Shown piece after piece: positions 28,719 through 37,756 of a DNA stretch of 64,000 bases. Both the position numbers and the translations under genes were made by a program. This stretch comes from Isoptericola peretonis. GTDB taxonomy: Bacteria > Actinomycetota > Actinomycetes > Actinomycetales > Cellulomonadaceae. Below the pieces are notes generated by a model that saw nothing but the letters and a program-made list of their open reading frames with translations, was not told the origin of the DNA and searched no databases. Position 1 is the stretch's first letter. Every line of letters begins with the position of its first letter. The stretch covers positions 496,001-560,000 of the forward strand of contig JALQCY010000001.1 in NCBI GenBank assembly GCA_023241745.1, read 5' to 3'.

Positions 28719-29546
28719 TCAGATCTTCGCGACCTGGTTGAACGACAGCTCGACCGGGGTCTCCCGGCCGAAGATGGAGACGAGGACCTGGAGCTTCTGG
28801 GCCTCGGCGTTGATCTCGGAGATCGTGGCGGGCAGCGTGTCGAACGGGCCGTCGGTGACGGTGACCGACTCGCCGACCTCGAAGTCGACCTCGACGGGTG
28901 CCTTCGCCGACGCGCCGGACGCGGCGGCGGACTTGCCGGCCTCGGGGGCGGCCTCGACGAACACGGGCGCCAGCATCGAGTAGACCTCGTCGAGCGTCAG
29001 CGGCACGGGCTGGTGCGTGTGGCCGACGAAGCCCGTGACGCCCGGCGTGTGGCGCACGGCGCCCCACGACTCGTCCGTGAGGTCCATGCGCACGAGGACG
29101 TAACCGGGGATGCGCACGCGGCGGACGGTCTTCTTCTGCGCGTTCTTGATCTCGGTCACCTCCTCCATGGGGACCTCGATCTGGAAGATGTAGTCCTCCA
29201 TGTTCAGGCTCTGGATGCGGTTCTCCAGGTTGGCCTTCACACGGTTCTCGTAGCCGGCGTACGAGTGGATGACGTACCAGTCGCCGAGCTGCGAGCGGAG
29301 GGTGCGGCGGAACTCCTCGGCAGGGTCCTCGACGACGTCGCCGTCGGCGTCCGACGGGCGCTCGTCCTCGGCGGCCTCGCCGTCCTCGTCCGACGTCTCC
29401 GCGGCCTCGTCGGTGTCCTCGGCGACGGCCTCGGGCTCCGCGTCCGTGGCGGGGTCCGCGGGCACGTCGAGGTCAGCCGCGGCGCCGTCGGCGTCGGGCT
29501 GGGTGGGGTCGACGTTCTCCGTCTGGTCCAGCGGATCCTGGGACAC
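28719..29546 (-). CDS. nusG: Transcription termination/antitermination protein NusG
   Basis: 275 residues with a GTG start. The NGN domain begins near residue 88 ([19 protein letters not shown]) and includes [10 protein letters not shown] and [14 protein letters not shown]-terminal KOW domain follows ([39 protein letters not shown]). The first roughly 85 residues are an unusually acidic Asp/Glu/Ala-rich extension, typical of actinobacterial NusG. NusG couples RNA polymerase to the ribosome via S10 and aids Rho. It lies 63 bases after secE. Confidence 0.98.
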   Translation of the reverse strand: MSQDPLDQTENVDPTQPDADGAAADLDVPADPATDAEPEAVAEDTDEAAETSDEDGEAAEDERPSDADGDVVEDPAEEFRRTLRSQLGDWYVIHSYAGYENRVKANLENRIQSLNMEDYIFQIEVPMEEVTEIKNAQKKTVRRVRIPGYVLVRMDLTDESWGAVRHTPGVTGFVGHTHQPVPLTLDEVYSMLAPVFVEAAPEAGKSAAASGASAKAPVEVDFEVGESVTVTDGPFDTLPATISEINAEAQKLQVLVSIFGRETPVELSFNQVAKI

Positions 29547-29609
29547 GAACGAACCTGCTTTCTGGAATCTGCTTGCTTCAGGGGCGGGCGTCCGGCGGGC
29601 CGCCGAGGG

Positions 29610-29870
29610 TCAGTCGCCGAAGAGGGCGAGGACGCCCAGTCCGATGACCCAGTCGAGGGCCACCACGAACAGCATGACCACGGCGACGAACACCAGGACG
29701 ACGATCGTGTAGTTGATCAGTTCCGACCGCGTCGGCGTGACGACCTTGCGGAGCTCCGCCACGACCTGGCGCACGAACAGCGCGATGCGCGCGAACAGGT
29801 GCGGGCGCTTGCCGGTGCCCGACTTGGCGCCGTCGGGCGTACCCACGGCCTCGGCCGGTGACTCGCTCAC
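29610..29870 (-). CDS. secE: Preprotein translocase subunit SecE
   Basis: An 86-residue protein from a GTG at 29870 (VSESPAEAVGTPDGAKSGTG). A longer frame reading through the tRNA region is not credible. The conserved amphipathic segment (FVRQVVAELRKVVTPTRSELINY) precedes a single transmembrane helix (TIVVLVFVAVVMLFVVALDW). It is an essential part of the SecYEG channel. Its position between tRNA-Trp and nusG is the classic arrangement. Confidence 0.95.
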   Translation of the reverse strand: MSESPAEAVGTPDGAKSGTGKRPHLFARIALFVRQVVAELRKVVTPTRSELINYTIVVLVFVAVVMLFVVALDWVIGLGVLALFGD

Positions 29871-30000
29871 TCGCTCTACCCCGTTTCGCGTTCCCACCGC
29901 GGCCGCGCCACCTGCCGGTGACGCACCCACGGCACTGACTCCTGGCGTTCCGGGGTCATGCGGCTGGCCCCGCTGCGCGCGGCCCCGCGGGGGATCACGC

Positions 30001-30076
30001 TGGCAGGGTAGACAGGACTCGAACCTGCAACCTGCGGTTTTGGAGACCGCTGCGCTACCAATTGCGCCACTACCCT
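30001..30076 (-). tRNA. trnW: tRNA-Trp (CCA anticodon)
   Basis: A 73-base cloverleaf plus an encoded 3' CCA (76 bases in total). The acceptor stem AGGGTAG pairs with CTACCCT. The anticodon stem-loop CGGTCTCCAAAACCG places CCA as the anticodon. The T-arm GCAGGTTCGAGTCCTGT contains the TTCGA loop. It lies upstream of secE, as in many actinobacteria, and may be co-transcribed with secE-nusG. Confidence 0.97.
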
Positions 30077-30274
30077 TCGTGCCCGACGCCCGTTTCTCCG
30101 CGCTCGGACGACCCTGTCGGGCGCGTTCGAGCTTGGCGGGCATCAACCACCGAGGGACAACTGTACGCGACGCGCAGGCGTGGGTCGAACCGCTCCGCGT
30201 CCACCGATCGGTGGACGCGCGTTCCCGCCGTCCGGGGCTCCCGCGGGCTCCCTGCAGGCGGCGAGGCTCGAGGC

Positions 30275-31198
30275 ATGACCCCGACGACGACGCCCACCAC
30301 GTCCCGCCCCGCCCCGCCGTCCGGACCGCCGGGCTCGCCCGGCGGGCCGGCGGTCCGCGTGCGAGGGCTGGTCAAACGGTACGGCGCCAAGCGGGCCGTC
30401 GACGGGCTCGACCTCGACCTCGCCACCGGCGAGATCGTCGCCGTCCTGGGACCGAACGGCGCGGGCAAGACCACCACGGTCGAGATCCTCGAGGGCTTCC
30501 GCGCCCGCGACGCCGGCGAGGTGCGCGTGCTCGGCGAGGACCCCGCACGGGCGGGCCGCGCCTGGCGGGCACGGCTGGGCGTCGTCGCCCAGGACTCGCA
30601 CGACCAGGCTGAGCTCACCGTCGCGGAGTCCGTGCGGTCCACCGCGCGGTACTACCCCGCGCCCCGCGACCCCGACGAGGTGATCGCGTCCGTCGGGCTC
30701 GCCGGCAAGGCCGGGGCGCGGGTCCGCTCCCTCTCCGGCGGGCAGCGCCGCCGGCTCGACGTCGCCCTCGGCGTCGTCGGCGGCCCGGAGCTGCTGTTCC
30801 TCGACGAGCCCACCACCGGCTTCGACCCCCAGGCGCGCCGCACCTTCTGGGACCTGGTGCTGCGGCTGCGGGACACGGGCACGACCATCCTGCTCACCAC
30901 CCACGACCTCGCGGAGGCCGCGCACCTCGCCGACCGGGTCGCCGTCGTGCGCGACGGACGTGTCGTGGCCACCGGGACGCCCGAGACGCTCGGCGGCCCC
31001 GGCGCGCGCACGCCCCTGGTGACCTGGACCGCGGACGGCGTGCAGCACGCCGAGCGCACCGACACCCCGACGGCGCTCGCCGCGCACCTCATGGCGACCG
31101 TGGCCGGCGCCGACGGCGAGGTCGTCGACCTCTGCATCACCCGCCCCAGCCTCGAGGACGTCTACCTCGGGCTCGTCACGAACGGAGCCGACGCATGA
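30275..31198 (+). CDS. ABC transporter ATP-binding protein (ABC-2 exporter type)
   Basis: About 307 residues from the ATG at 30275; the longer open frame upstream is not conserved. The N-terminus is Pro/Thr-rich, then the nucleotide-binding domain shows Walker A GPNGAGKTTT, signature LSGGQRRRLDVA, Walker B LLFLDEPTTGFD and the H-loop TTHD. The C-terminal extension (from about residue 245) is typical of drug or lipid exporters of the DrrA type. It overlaps the permease gene by four bases. The substrate is unknown; a linked two-component system suggests cell-envelope or antibiotic stress. Confidence 0.93.
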   Translation: MTPTTTPTTSRPAPPSGPPGSPGGPAVRVRGLVKRYGAKRAVDGLDLDLATGEIVAVLGPNGAGKTTTVEILEGFRARDAGEVRVLGEDPARAGRAWRARLGVVAQDSHDQAELTVAESVRSTARYYPAPRDPDEVIASVGLAGKAGARVRSLSGGQRRRLDVALGVVGGPELLFLDEPTTGFDPQARRTFWDLVLRLRDTGTTILLTTHDLAEAAHLADRVAVVRDGRVVATGTPETLGGPGARTPLVTWTADGVQHAERTDTPTALAAHLMATVAGADGEVVDLCITRPSLEDVYLGLVTNGADA

Positions 31199-32073
31199 GC
31201 GCCGCGACCGCACCCGTCCCGACGCCCGCGCCGGCACGGGCCCGGCCGTCCTCGGCGGGTGGGCACCTCCCCGGCGTCGCCCGCCTCGCGCTGGTGCGCG
31301 CCGGCGTGGAGCTGCGGCAGTTCTGGCGCGAGCGCGACGCGGTGGTCTTCGTGTTCGCCTACCCGATCGTGATGCTGGCGATCTTCTCCACCGTGTTCGG
31401 CGCCGAGGACCAGGGCACGGACGTCGCCCAGATCGGCTACGCCCAGTACTTCCTGCCGGGCATGGTCGCGACGGGTGTGATGCTCACCAGCTTCCAGCAG
31501 CTGGCGGTCTCCATCGCCGTGGAGCGCGACGACGGCACGCTGCGCCGCCTGCGCGCCACTCCCCTGCCGGCGTCGGGGTACGTCGGCGGCAAGGTGCTGC
31601 TCACCCTCGCCACGGCGGTGGCGCAGACCGCCCTGCTGCTGGCCGTCGCCGCCCTCGCCTTCGACGTGCCGATGCCGTCCGACGCGGCCGACTGGGTGAC
31701 GTTCGCCTGGGTGTTCGTGCTCGGGACGGCCACCGGGACGGTCTGCGGGGTGGCGTTCTCGTCGCTGCCGCGCTCGGGCCGGTCCGCGAGCGCCGTCGTG
31801 ACGCCGGTCGTCCTGGTGCTGCAGTTCATCTCCGGGGTGTTCTTCGCGTTCTTCGCCCTGCCGTCGTGGATGCAGACGGTGGCGTCCGTGTTCCCGCTGA
31901 AGTGGATCGCGCAGGGCATGCGGTCCGTGTTCCTGCCCGAGGAGATGGCGGCGCTGGAGACGAGCGGGTCGTGGCAGCTCCCCGCCACCGCTGGTGTACT
32001 GGTCGCATGGCTGATCGTGGGGCTGGTCGTCGGGGTGCGCACCTTCCGGTGGCGACGCCGTGACGACGGCTGA
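31195..32073 (+). CDS. ABC-2 type permease
   Basis: A 292-residue membrane protein with about six predicted transmembrane segments (for example VVFVFAYPIVMLAIFSTVF, VLLTLATAVAQTALLLAVAA, VVTPVVLVLQFISGVFFAFF, AGVLVAWLIVGLVVGV) and the ABC-2 family pattern ERDDGTLRRLRATPLP after the second. It pairs with the preceding ATPase to form an exporter. Its 3' end overlaps the next gene by 14 bases, indicating one operon with the kinase and regulator. Confidence 0.92.
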   Translation: MSAATAPVPTPAPARARPSSAGGHLPGVARLALVRAGVELRQFWRERDAVVFVFAYPIVMLAIFSTVFGAEDQGTDVAQIGYAQYFLPGMVATGVMLTSFQQLAVSIAVERDDGTLRRLRATPLPASGYVGGKVLLTLATAVAQTALLLAVAALAFDVPMPSDAADWVTFAWVFVLGTATGTVCGVAFSSLPRSGRSASAVVTPVVLVLQFISGVFFAFFALPSWMQTVASVFPLKWIAQGMRSVFLPEEMAALETSGSWQLPATAGVLVAWLIVGLVVGVRTFRWRRRDDG

Positions 32074-33304
32074 CGAGCTGGAGCGCGCGACCACCGACCC
32101 CTGGGACCGCCAGGTCGTCTGGTGGGACGTGGGGTTCGTCGCCATCGTCCTGCTGACCGCGGCGGCCATGGCGCTCGGCGGCGACGTCGGGGCCCGCGAG
32201 CTGTGGACGGCGTACGTCGCGATGGCCGCCATGCTCGTCGCCTACGCCGTCTGGGGAGCCCGGGCCGCGCGGACCCGCGACCAGCGGGCGGCGATCGTCT
32301 ACGTCGTCGTCCTGATCGCCGGCACGGCGGTCGCCGTCGCCCAGGGCGGGCTGGCGACGTTCCTGCTGTTCGCCTCGTTCACGCAGCTGTGGATGCTCCT
32401 CGAGCCCCCGCGCCGGTCCGTGGTGGCGAGCGTCGCCCTCGGCGTCGCGACGTCGTTCGCGATCGCCGCCCAGCAGGGGTTCGACGTCCCCACGCTCCTC
32501 GAGGCCGCGCCGCAGATGGCCATCGCCATCGCGTTCTCCGTGCTGCTGGGGCTCTGGTTCGCCTCCACGATGCGCCGCTCCGACGAGCGGGCACGGCTGC
32601 TGCACGAGCTGCGCTCGACGCAGGCCGAGCTCGCCGAGTCCCACCACGCCGCGGGGGTGACGGCGGAGCGCGAGCGGATCGCGCGGGAGATCCACGACAC
32701 GCTGGCGCAAGGTTTCACGAGCGTCGTGACGCAGGCGCAGGCCGCGACCGCCGCGCTGGACCGGGGCGAGCAGGACCGGGCCCGCGAACGCCTGCTGCTC
32801 GTGGAGCGGACGGCGCGGGACAACCTCGCCGAGGCCCGCGCCCTGGTGGCCGCCTTCTCGCCGGTGCCCCTGCAGGGCTCGACGCTCGCCGAGGCGCTCC
32901 GGCGCCTGGCCGAGCGGTTCACCGCGGAGACGGGCACCCGCGTGCTGCTCGACGTCGCCGGCTCCCCCGACCCGGAGGCGGCGGGCCCGGCCGCCGGCAC
33001 GACGAGGCACGCGGCCGCCGACGTCGTGCTGCTCCGGGCCGCCCAGGAGGCGCTGGCCAACGTGCGGCGGCACGCCGACGCCGGGTCGGTGACGGTGCGG
33101 CTCAACCGGGACGGCCCGGGCGGGGAGCTCCGGCTCGAGGTGGTCGACGACGGCCGCGGGCTGCCGCCCGGGCACGCCGAGGGCCTCGGCCTGGCCGGCA
33201 TGCGCGAACGGGTGTCGGCGGTGGGCGGCACCCTCGACGTCGCGCCAGGCGAGCACGGTGGAACGCGCGTCGAGGTGCACGTGCCGGCCGGGGGCCGGTC
33301 GTGA
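32060..33304 (+). CDS. Sensor histidine kinase, NarL/LiaS class
   Basis: 414 residues with a GTG start inside the end of the permease gene. Six short hydrophobic segments in residues 20-165 form a membrane sensor without a large external domain. The HisKA_3 motif EREREI-type helix holds His212 (IAREIHDTLAQGFTS), and the ATPase domain has the N box (AAQEALANVRRHA) and G boxes (VVDDGRGLP, GLGLAGMRERV). It is probably the partner of the next gene and may sense envelope stress for the ABC exporter. Confidence 0.92.
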   Translation: MTTADELERATTDPWDRQVVWWDVGFVAIVLLTAAAMALGGDVGARELWTAYVAMAAMLVAYAVWGARAARTRDQRAAIVYVVVLIAGTAVAVAQGGLATFLLFASFTQLWMLLEPPRRSVVASVALGVATSFAIAAQQGFDVPTLLEAAPQMAIAIAFSVLLGLWFASTMRRSDERARLLHELRSTQAELAESHHAAGVTAERERIAREIHDTLAQGFTSVVTQAQAATAALDRGEQDRARERLLLVERTARDNLAEARALVAAFSPVPLQGSTLAEALRRLAERFTAETGTRVLLDVAGSPDPEAAGPAAGTTRHAAADVVLLRAAQEALANVRRHADAGSVTVRLNRDGPGGELRLEVVDDGRGLPPGHAEGLGLAGMRERVSAVGGTLDVAPGEHGGTRVEVHVPAGGRS

Positions 33305-33969
33305 GCGCCGGCGCGGGCGGCACGCCGGGCCGCACGGTGCGGGTGCTCGTCGCGGACGACCACCCGGTGGTGCGCTCCGGCATCATCGGGATGCTCGACG
33401 GCGAGGCGGACGTCGAGGTCGTGGGCGAGGCCCCCGACGGCGAGGCCGCGGTGGCGCTGGCCGGCGAGCTGGCGCCCGACGTCGTGCTCATGGACCTGCG
33501 GATGCCGCGCCTCGACGGCGTGGGTGCGACGGCGCGGATCGTGGCGGCGACGGCGGACGGTGCGTCGGGGCGCGGGCCGCACGTCGTCGTGCTCACGACG
33601 TACGACACGGACGCCGACATCCTGCGGGCGGTCGAGGCGGGGGCGACGGGCTACCTGCTCAAGGACACCCCGCGCGACCAGCTCGTGGCAGGCGTGCGCG
33701 CGGCCGCCCGGGGCGAGACCGTCCTGGCACCGGGGGTGGCGACCCGGCTGGTGACCAGCGTGCGTACGGCGGCGGAGCGCCCGACGGCGCGTGAGGCCCA
33801 GGTGCTCGCGCTCGTGGCGCGGGGCTTGTCCAACGCCGCCGTCGGGAGGGAGCTGTACATCGCGGAGGCCACGGTCAAGACGCACCTGCTGCGGGCGTTC
33901 GCCAAGCTGGGCGTGGACGACAGGACGGCGGCCGTGACCGTGGCGCGCGAGCGCGGCTGGCTGCCCTGA
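33301..33969 (+). CDS. Response regulator, NarL/FixJ family
   Basis: 222 residues from a GTG that overlaps the kinase stop (GTGA). The receiver domain has the acidic pair in VADDHPVV, the phospho-acceptor Asp in VVLMDLRMP and the Lys in YLLKDTP. A LuxR-type helix-turn-helix follows (PTAREAQVLALVARGLSNAAVGRELYIAEATVKTHL, residues about 158-193). It probably controls its own operon, including the ABC-2 exporter. Confidence 0.94.
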   Translation: MSAGAGGTPGRTVRVLVADDHPVVRSGIIGMLDGEADVEVVGEAPDGEAAVALAGELAPDVVLMDLRMPRLDGVGATARIVAATADGASGRGPHVVVLTTYDTDADILRAVEAGATGYLLKDTPRDQLVAGVRAAARGETVLAPGVATRLVTSVRTAAERPTAREAQVLALVARGLSNAAVGRELYIAEATVKTHLLRAFAKLGVDDRTAAVTVARERGWLP

Positions 33970-33997
33970 ACCGGTGACGTCGGTGCAGACTGGCGCC

Positions 33998-35077
33998 GTG
34001 CGCGATCTGGCGAAGCTCCCCAAGGCTCACCTGCACCTGCACTTCACGGGCTCGATGCGGGTGCCCACGCTGCGCGACCTGGCGGCCGAGCACGGCGTCC
34101 GGCTGCCGGGCGCGCTCACCGACGGCGACCCGCTGCGCGTGCCCGCCGACGAGCGCGGGTGGTTCCGCTTCCAGCGCCTGTACGACGCGGCCCGCGCGTG
34201 CGTGCGCTCGGAGGCGGACATGCGTCGCCTGGTGGACGAGGCCGCGGCGGACGACGCCGCCGAGGGCTCGCGGCGGCTCGAGATCCAGGTGGACCCGACG
34301 TCGTACGCGCCGTTCGTCGGCGGGATCACCCCCGCGGTGGAGATCGTGCTGGACGCCGCGAGGTCCGCGAGCGCCGCGCACGGCGTCGAGGTGGCGGTGG
34401 TCGTCGCCGCGTCGCGGATGCGGCACCCGCTGGACGCGCGCACCCTGGCGCGGCTCGCCGCCCGGTACGCGGGCGAGGGGCCGGGCGAGGTGGTGGGCTT
34501 CGGGCTGAGCAACGACGAGCGGCGCGGCGACACCGCGGAGTTCGCCGCGGCCTTCCGGATCGCCCGGCGCGCCGGGCTCGCGTCCGTGCCGCACGGCGGG
34601 GAGCTGCTCGGGCCGGCGCACGTGCGCGACGTCCTCGACGCCCTGCACCCCGACCGCCTGGGACACGGGGTGCGCGCCGGCGAGGACCCGGCCCTGCTGG
34701 GCGAGCTCGTCGAGCGGGGGATCGCCCTCGAGGTGTGCCCCGCCTCCAACGTCGGCCTCGGCGTGTACTCCGAGGTCTCGCGGGTGCCGCTGCGCCCGCT
34801 GGTGGAGGCGGGGGCGCGCGTCGCCCTCGGCGCCGACGACCCGCTGCTGTTCTCCTCGCGCCTGCTCGACCAGTACGTGGCCGCACGCGAGGTGCACGGG
34901 TTCTCGGACGAGGAGCTCGCCGACCTCGCCCGCTCGTCCGTGCGCGCGAGCCGCGCGTCGGAGGCCACCCGGCGCGCCCTGCTGGCCGAGGTCGACGCCT
35001 GGCTCGCGGCCCCCGACCCTGCGCCGGCGCCCGGGGCCGAGCCGCTCTCATCTGCGTCTCATCCGCCCGCGGGATGA
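33998..35077 (+). CDS. add: Adenosine deaminase family protein
   Basis: About 359 residues from a GTG at 33998 (VRDLAKLPKAHLHLHFTGSM); another GTG eight codons upstream is possible, and neither has a clear ribosome-binding site. Zinc and catalytic motifs are present: HLHLH, HGGE, the DRLGHG histidine, and GADDPLLF. It hydrolyses adenosine (or a related purine nucleoside) to inosine in the salvage pathway. Adenosine deaminase near tRNA-Trp and secE is a common actinobacterial arrangement. Exact substrate specificity cannot be told from sequence. Confidence 0.88.
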   Translation: MRDLAKLPKAHLHLHFTGSMRVPTLRDLAAEHGVRLPGALTDGDPLRVPADERGWFRFQRLYDAARACVRSEADMRRLVDEAAADDAAEGSRRLEIQVDPTSYAPFVGGITPAVEIVLDAARSASAAHGVEVAVVVAASRMRHPLDARTLARLAARYAGEGPGEVVGFGLSNDERRGDTAEFAAAFRIARRAGLASVPHGGELLGPAHVRDVLDALHPDRLGHGVRAGEDPALLGELVERGIALEVCPASNVGLGVYSEVSRVPLRPLVEAGARVALGADDPLLFSSRLLDQYVAAREVHGFSDEELADLARSSVRASRASEATRRALLAEVDAWLAAPDPAPAPGAEPLSSASHPPAG

Positions 35078-35084
35078 TCGCCGC

Positions 35085-35450
35085 ATGGCTGAACGGTCGG
35101 GACGTCGCTGGCGCGCCGCCATCCCCTGGGTCCTCGGGATCGCCCTCGTCGCGGTGATCGCCGGCATCGTCGTCGCCGCCACGACCGCGGAGCCCGAGGA
35201 CCGCGACGTCGGTGGCGTCGTGGTGGTGTCGCCGTCGCCGGACCCGGCGTCGCCCACCCAGAGCCCCGGGACGAGCCCTGCGACCCCCGAGCCGACGCCC
35301 TCGCCGACACCGACGCCGAAGCCCTCGCCGACACCGACGAGGACGTCCGACGACGGCGGGGTGGCGCCCGTCCCGCCGACGGACGACGACGATGACGACG
35401 ACAGCTCCGACGACGATGACGACGGACCCGACGACGACGAGGACGACTGA
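35085..35450 (+). CDS. Small membrane-anchored protein with Pro-rich stalk and poly-aspartate tail
   Basis: 121 residues. A short basic N-terminus is followed by one transmembrane helix (WVLGIALVAVIAGIVVAATT, residues about 15-34). Then comes a Pro/Thr/Ser stalk (residues about 50-86) and a tail of more than 20 Asp residues (DDDDDDDSSDDDDDGPDDDEDD). The topology suggests the tail is outside the membrane, where it could bind Ca2+, Mg2+ or cationic peptides. Its stop codon overlaps the start of the sensor kinase by one base, so it may act in the same signalling unit. No known family was recognised. Confidence 0.75.
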   Translation: MAERSGRRWRAAIPWVLGIALVAVIAGIVVAATTAEPEDRDVGGVVVVSPSPDPASPTQSPGTSPATPEPTPSPTPTPKPSPTPTRTSDDGGVAPVPPTDDDDDDDSSDDDDDGPDDDEDD

Positions 35451-37099
35451 TGGTGCGAGCTCCGGGGCCCCGCGGGGGGCCCACCGTCCGCACGCGCATC
35501 CTGACGGCCCTGCTCGCGCTCACCGCCCTCGCCCTCGGGTTCGCGGGCGCCACCGCCTACCTGCTCACGTACGAGCAGGTCGACGACCGCATCGACGCGG
35601 ACCTGACCGAGAGCGCCGACGAGCTGCGCACGCTCGCCGCGTCCGGCGTCGACCCGGTGACGGGCGACCCGTTCTCCTCGGCGGAGGAGGTGGTGGTGAC
35701 CGCCATCCAGCTCGACGTGCCCGCCCGGCACGAGGGCGTCATCGGCCTGCGCTCCGGGCAGCGGCCCCTCGTGTCCCAGCAGGCCGTGGAGGTGCACCTG
35801 CAGGACGACCCCGAGTTCGTCGCCGCGGTGACGCCGCTGCTGGGCTCCGACCAGGTGGTGCTGCGCACCATCTCGACCCCGACCACGGACTACCGCGCGC
35901 TCGTCGCGCCGGTGGCCGCGCTGCCGGAGGCGGCGGGCACCCGCCCCGCGGCGGGCGAGCCCGCCGCGCTCGTCCTCGCCTACGACAGGGTGGCCGAGCA
36001 CGCCGAGACGCAGGCGGTGTTCCGCAGCTACGCCCTCGTGGCGTTGGCCGCGCTCGTCGTGACGGGCGTCGTCGGCTGGCTGGTGGCCGGGCGCCTGCTG
36101 CGCCCCATCCGCACGCTGGCCCGCACGGCGCAGCAGATCGGCGACACCGACCTGGCCGCCCGGATCCCCGAGACCGGCAACGACGACCTCACCCATCTCA
36201 CGCGCGCGTTCAACGGGATGCTCGACCGGCTCGAGGGCTCGTTCGAGTCCCAGCGCCGCCTGCTCGACGACGTCGGGCACGAGCTGCGGACCCCGCTGAC
36301 GATCGTGCGCGGCCACCTGGAGCTCATGGACACGGCGGACCCGGCGGACGCCGCGGAGACGCGCAGCCTCGCCCTCGACGAGCTCGACCGGATGAACCGG
36401 CTCGTCGACGACCTCGTGACCCTCGCGACGGTGGGCCAGCCCGACTTCGTGCGCCCCTCCCCCGTCGAGCTGGGGCGGCTCACCGACGACGTGCTCGACA
36501 AGGCCCGCACGCTCGGCGAGCGCACCTGGCTGGTCGACTCCCGCACCGACGCGCGCACGATGGCGGACGGGCAGCGCCTCACGCAGGCGTGGCTGCAGCT
36601 CGCCGCGAACGCCGTGAAGTTCTCCGAGCCGGGCAGCGTGATCGCGATCGGGTCGCGGACGAACGACGACGGCTCGCGGGTGCGCCTGTGGGTGCGCGAC
36701 GAGGGCGTCGGCATCGCCGCCGACGACCTGGGGCGCATCTTCGACCGGTTCGCGCGCGGCGACCACGACGGTGCGCGCCGGGACGGGTCCGGCCTCGGGC
36801 TCGCCATCGTCTCCGCGATCGCCGAGGGGCACCGCGGCGAGGTCACGGTCGCGTCGACGCCTGGCCAGGGGTCCACGTTCACGGTCGTGATCCCGGTGCT
36901 CCCCGTGCCCGACGGCGGCCCGGACGCCGGACCGGTCGCGAGGGCGGACCGCCCCGCGCCGCCCACCGCCCGGACGGCCGTCAGCCCCCGTACCGCGCCG
37001 ACGCCGGAGCTGCCTCCCGCGCCCCGGGCCGTCCCGCCCGCCGGCCGCCCGCCCCGCCCGCGGCCCGGCGCCACCTCCGAGGAAGGACCCGCCACGTGA
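35450..37099 (+). CDS. Sensor histidine kinase, HAMP-containing OmpR-class
   Basis: 549 residues. A transmembrane helix at about 16-38, an extracytoplasmic domain of about 150 residues, a second helix at about 192-214 and a HAMP domain precede HisKA with His277 (DDVGHELRTPLTIVRGH). HATPase motifs follow (NAVKFSEPG, DEGVGIAADDLGRIFDRF, GSGLGLAIVSAIAEG). The last roughly 65 residues are a Pro/Ala/Arg-rich tail with no known function. It is coupled to the preceding acidic membrane protein and the following regulator. Confidence 0.94.
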   Translation: MVRAPGPRGGPTVRTRILTALLALTALALGFAGATAYLLTYEQVDDRIDADLTESADELRTLAASGVDPVTGDPFSSAEEVVVTAIQLDVPARHEGVIGLRSGQRPLVSQQAVEVHLQDDPEFVAAVTPLLGSDQVVLRTISTPTTDYRALVAPVAALPEAAGTRPAAGEPAALVLAYDRVAEHAETQAVFRSYALVALAALVVTGVVGWLVAGRLLRPIRTLARTAQQIGDTDLAARIPETGNDDLTHLTRAFNGMLDRLEGSFESQRRLLDDVGHELRTPLTIVRGHLELMDTADPADAAETRSLALDELDRMNRLVDDLVTLATVGQPDFVRPSPVELGRLTDDVLDKARTLGERTWLVDSRTDARTMADGQRLTQAWLQLAANAVKFSEPGSVIAIGSRTNDDGSRVRLWVRDEGVGIAADDLGRIFDRFARGDHDGARRDGSGLGLAIVSAIAEGHRGEVTVASTPGQGSTFTVVIPVLPVPDGGPDAGPVARADRPAPPTARTAVSPRTAPTPELPPAPRAVPPAGRPPRPRPGATSEEGPAT

Positions 37100-37752
37100 G
37101 CCAGATCCTGATCGCCGAGGACGAGACCCGCATCGCGTCGTTCGTCGCGAAAGGGCTGCGCGCCTCCGGGTACGCGAGCACGACGGTCGCGACCGCGCGC
37201 GAGGCGTTCGACCTCGCGGCGTCGGGTGACTTCGACCTGCTGGTGCTCGACCTCGGCCTGCCCGACCAGGACGGCTTCACGGTGCTGCGCCGGCTGCGCG
37301 AGGCGAAGGTGACGCTACCCGTCATCATCCTCACGGCCCGCACGTCCGTCACCGACACCGTGGCCGGGCTCGAGGGCGGGGCGGACGACTACATGCCCAA
37401 GCCGTTCCGCTTCGAGGAGCTGCTGGCCCGCATCCGCCTGCGCCTGCGCGTGGAGCCCGCCGGCGAGGTGACCGTGCTCAGCCACGGCGACCTCAGCCTC
37501 GACCTGCGCACCCGCCGCGCCACCGCCGCCGGCATGGAGGTGGACCTGTCGGCTCGCGAGTTCGCGCTCGCCGAGGCGTTCCTGCGCAACCCCGGGCAGG
37601 TCCTCAGCCGCGAGCAGCTGCTCTCGCGCGTGTGGGGGTACGACTTCGACCCCGGCTCCAACGTGGTGGACGTGTACGTGCGCTACCTGCGCAACAAGCT
37701 CGGCGCCGAGCGGTTCGTCACCGTGCGGGGCATGGGCTACCGCCTGGCCTGA
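37096..37752 (+). CDS. Response regulator, OmpR/PhoB family
   Basis: 218 residues from a GTG overlapping the kinase stop (GTGA). The receiver domain has EDE near residue 9, Asp52 (VLDLGLPD) and a Lys in MPKPF. The C-terminal winged helix (LSAREFALAEAFLRNPGQVLS, VDVYVRYLRNKLG, VRGMGYRLA) is complete. Target genes are unknown; the acidic membrane protein and kinase are likely in the same operon. Confidence 0.95.
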   Translation: MSQILIAEDETRIASFVAKGLRASGYASTTVATAREAFDLAASGDFDLLVLDLGLPDQDGFTVLRRLREAKVTLPVIILTARTSVTDTVAGLEGGADDYMPKPFRFEELLARIRLRLRVEPAGEVTVLSHGDLSLDLRTRRATAAGMEVDLSAREFALAEAFLRNPGQVLSREQLLSRVWGYDFDPGSNVVDVYVRYLRNKLGAERFVTVRGMGYRLA

Positions 37753-37756
37753 GCGG

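Noticed and set aside
29871..30146. An N-terminal extension of SecE reading through the tRNA-Trp gene
   Set aside because: The extension would be translated from tRNA sequence and is not conserved; the GTG at 29870 gives a normal SecE.
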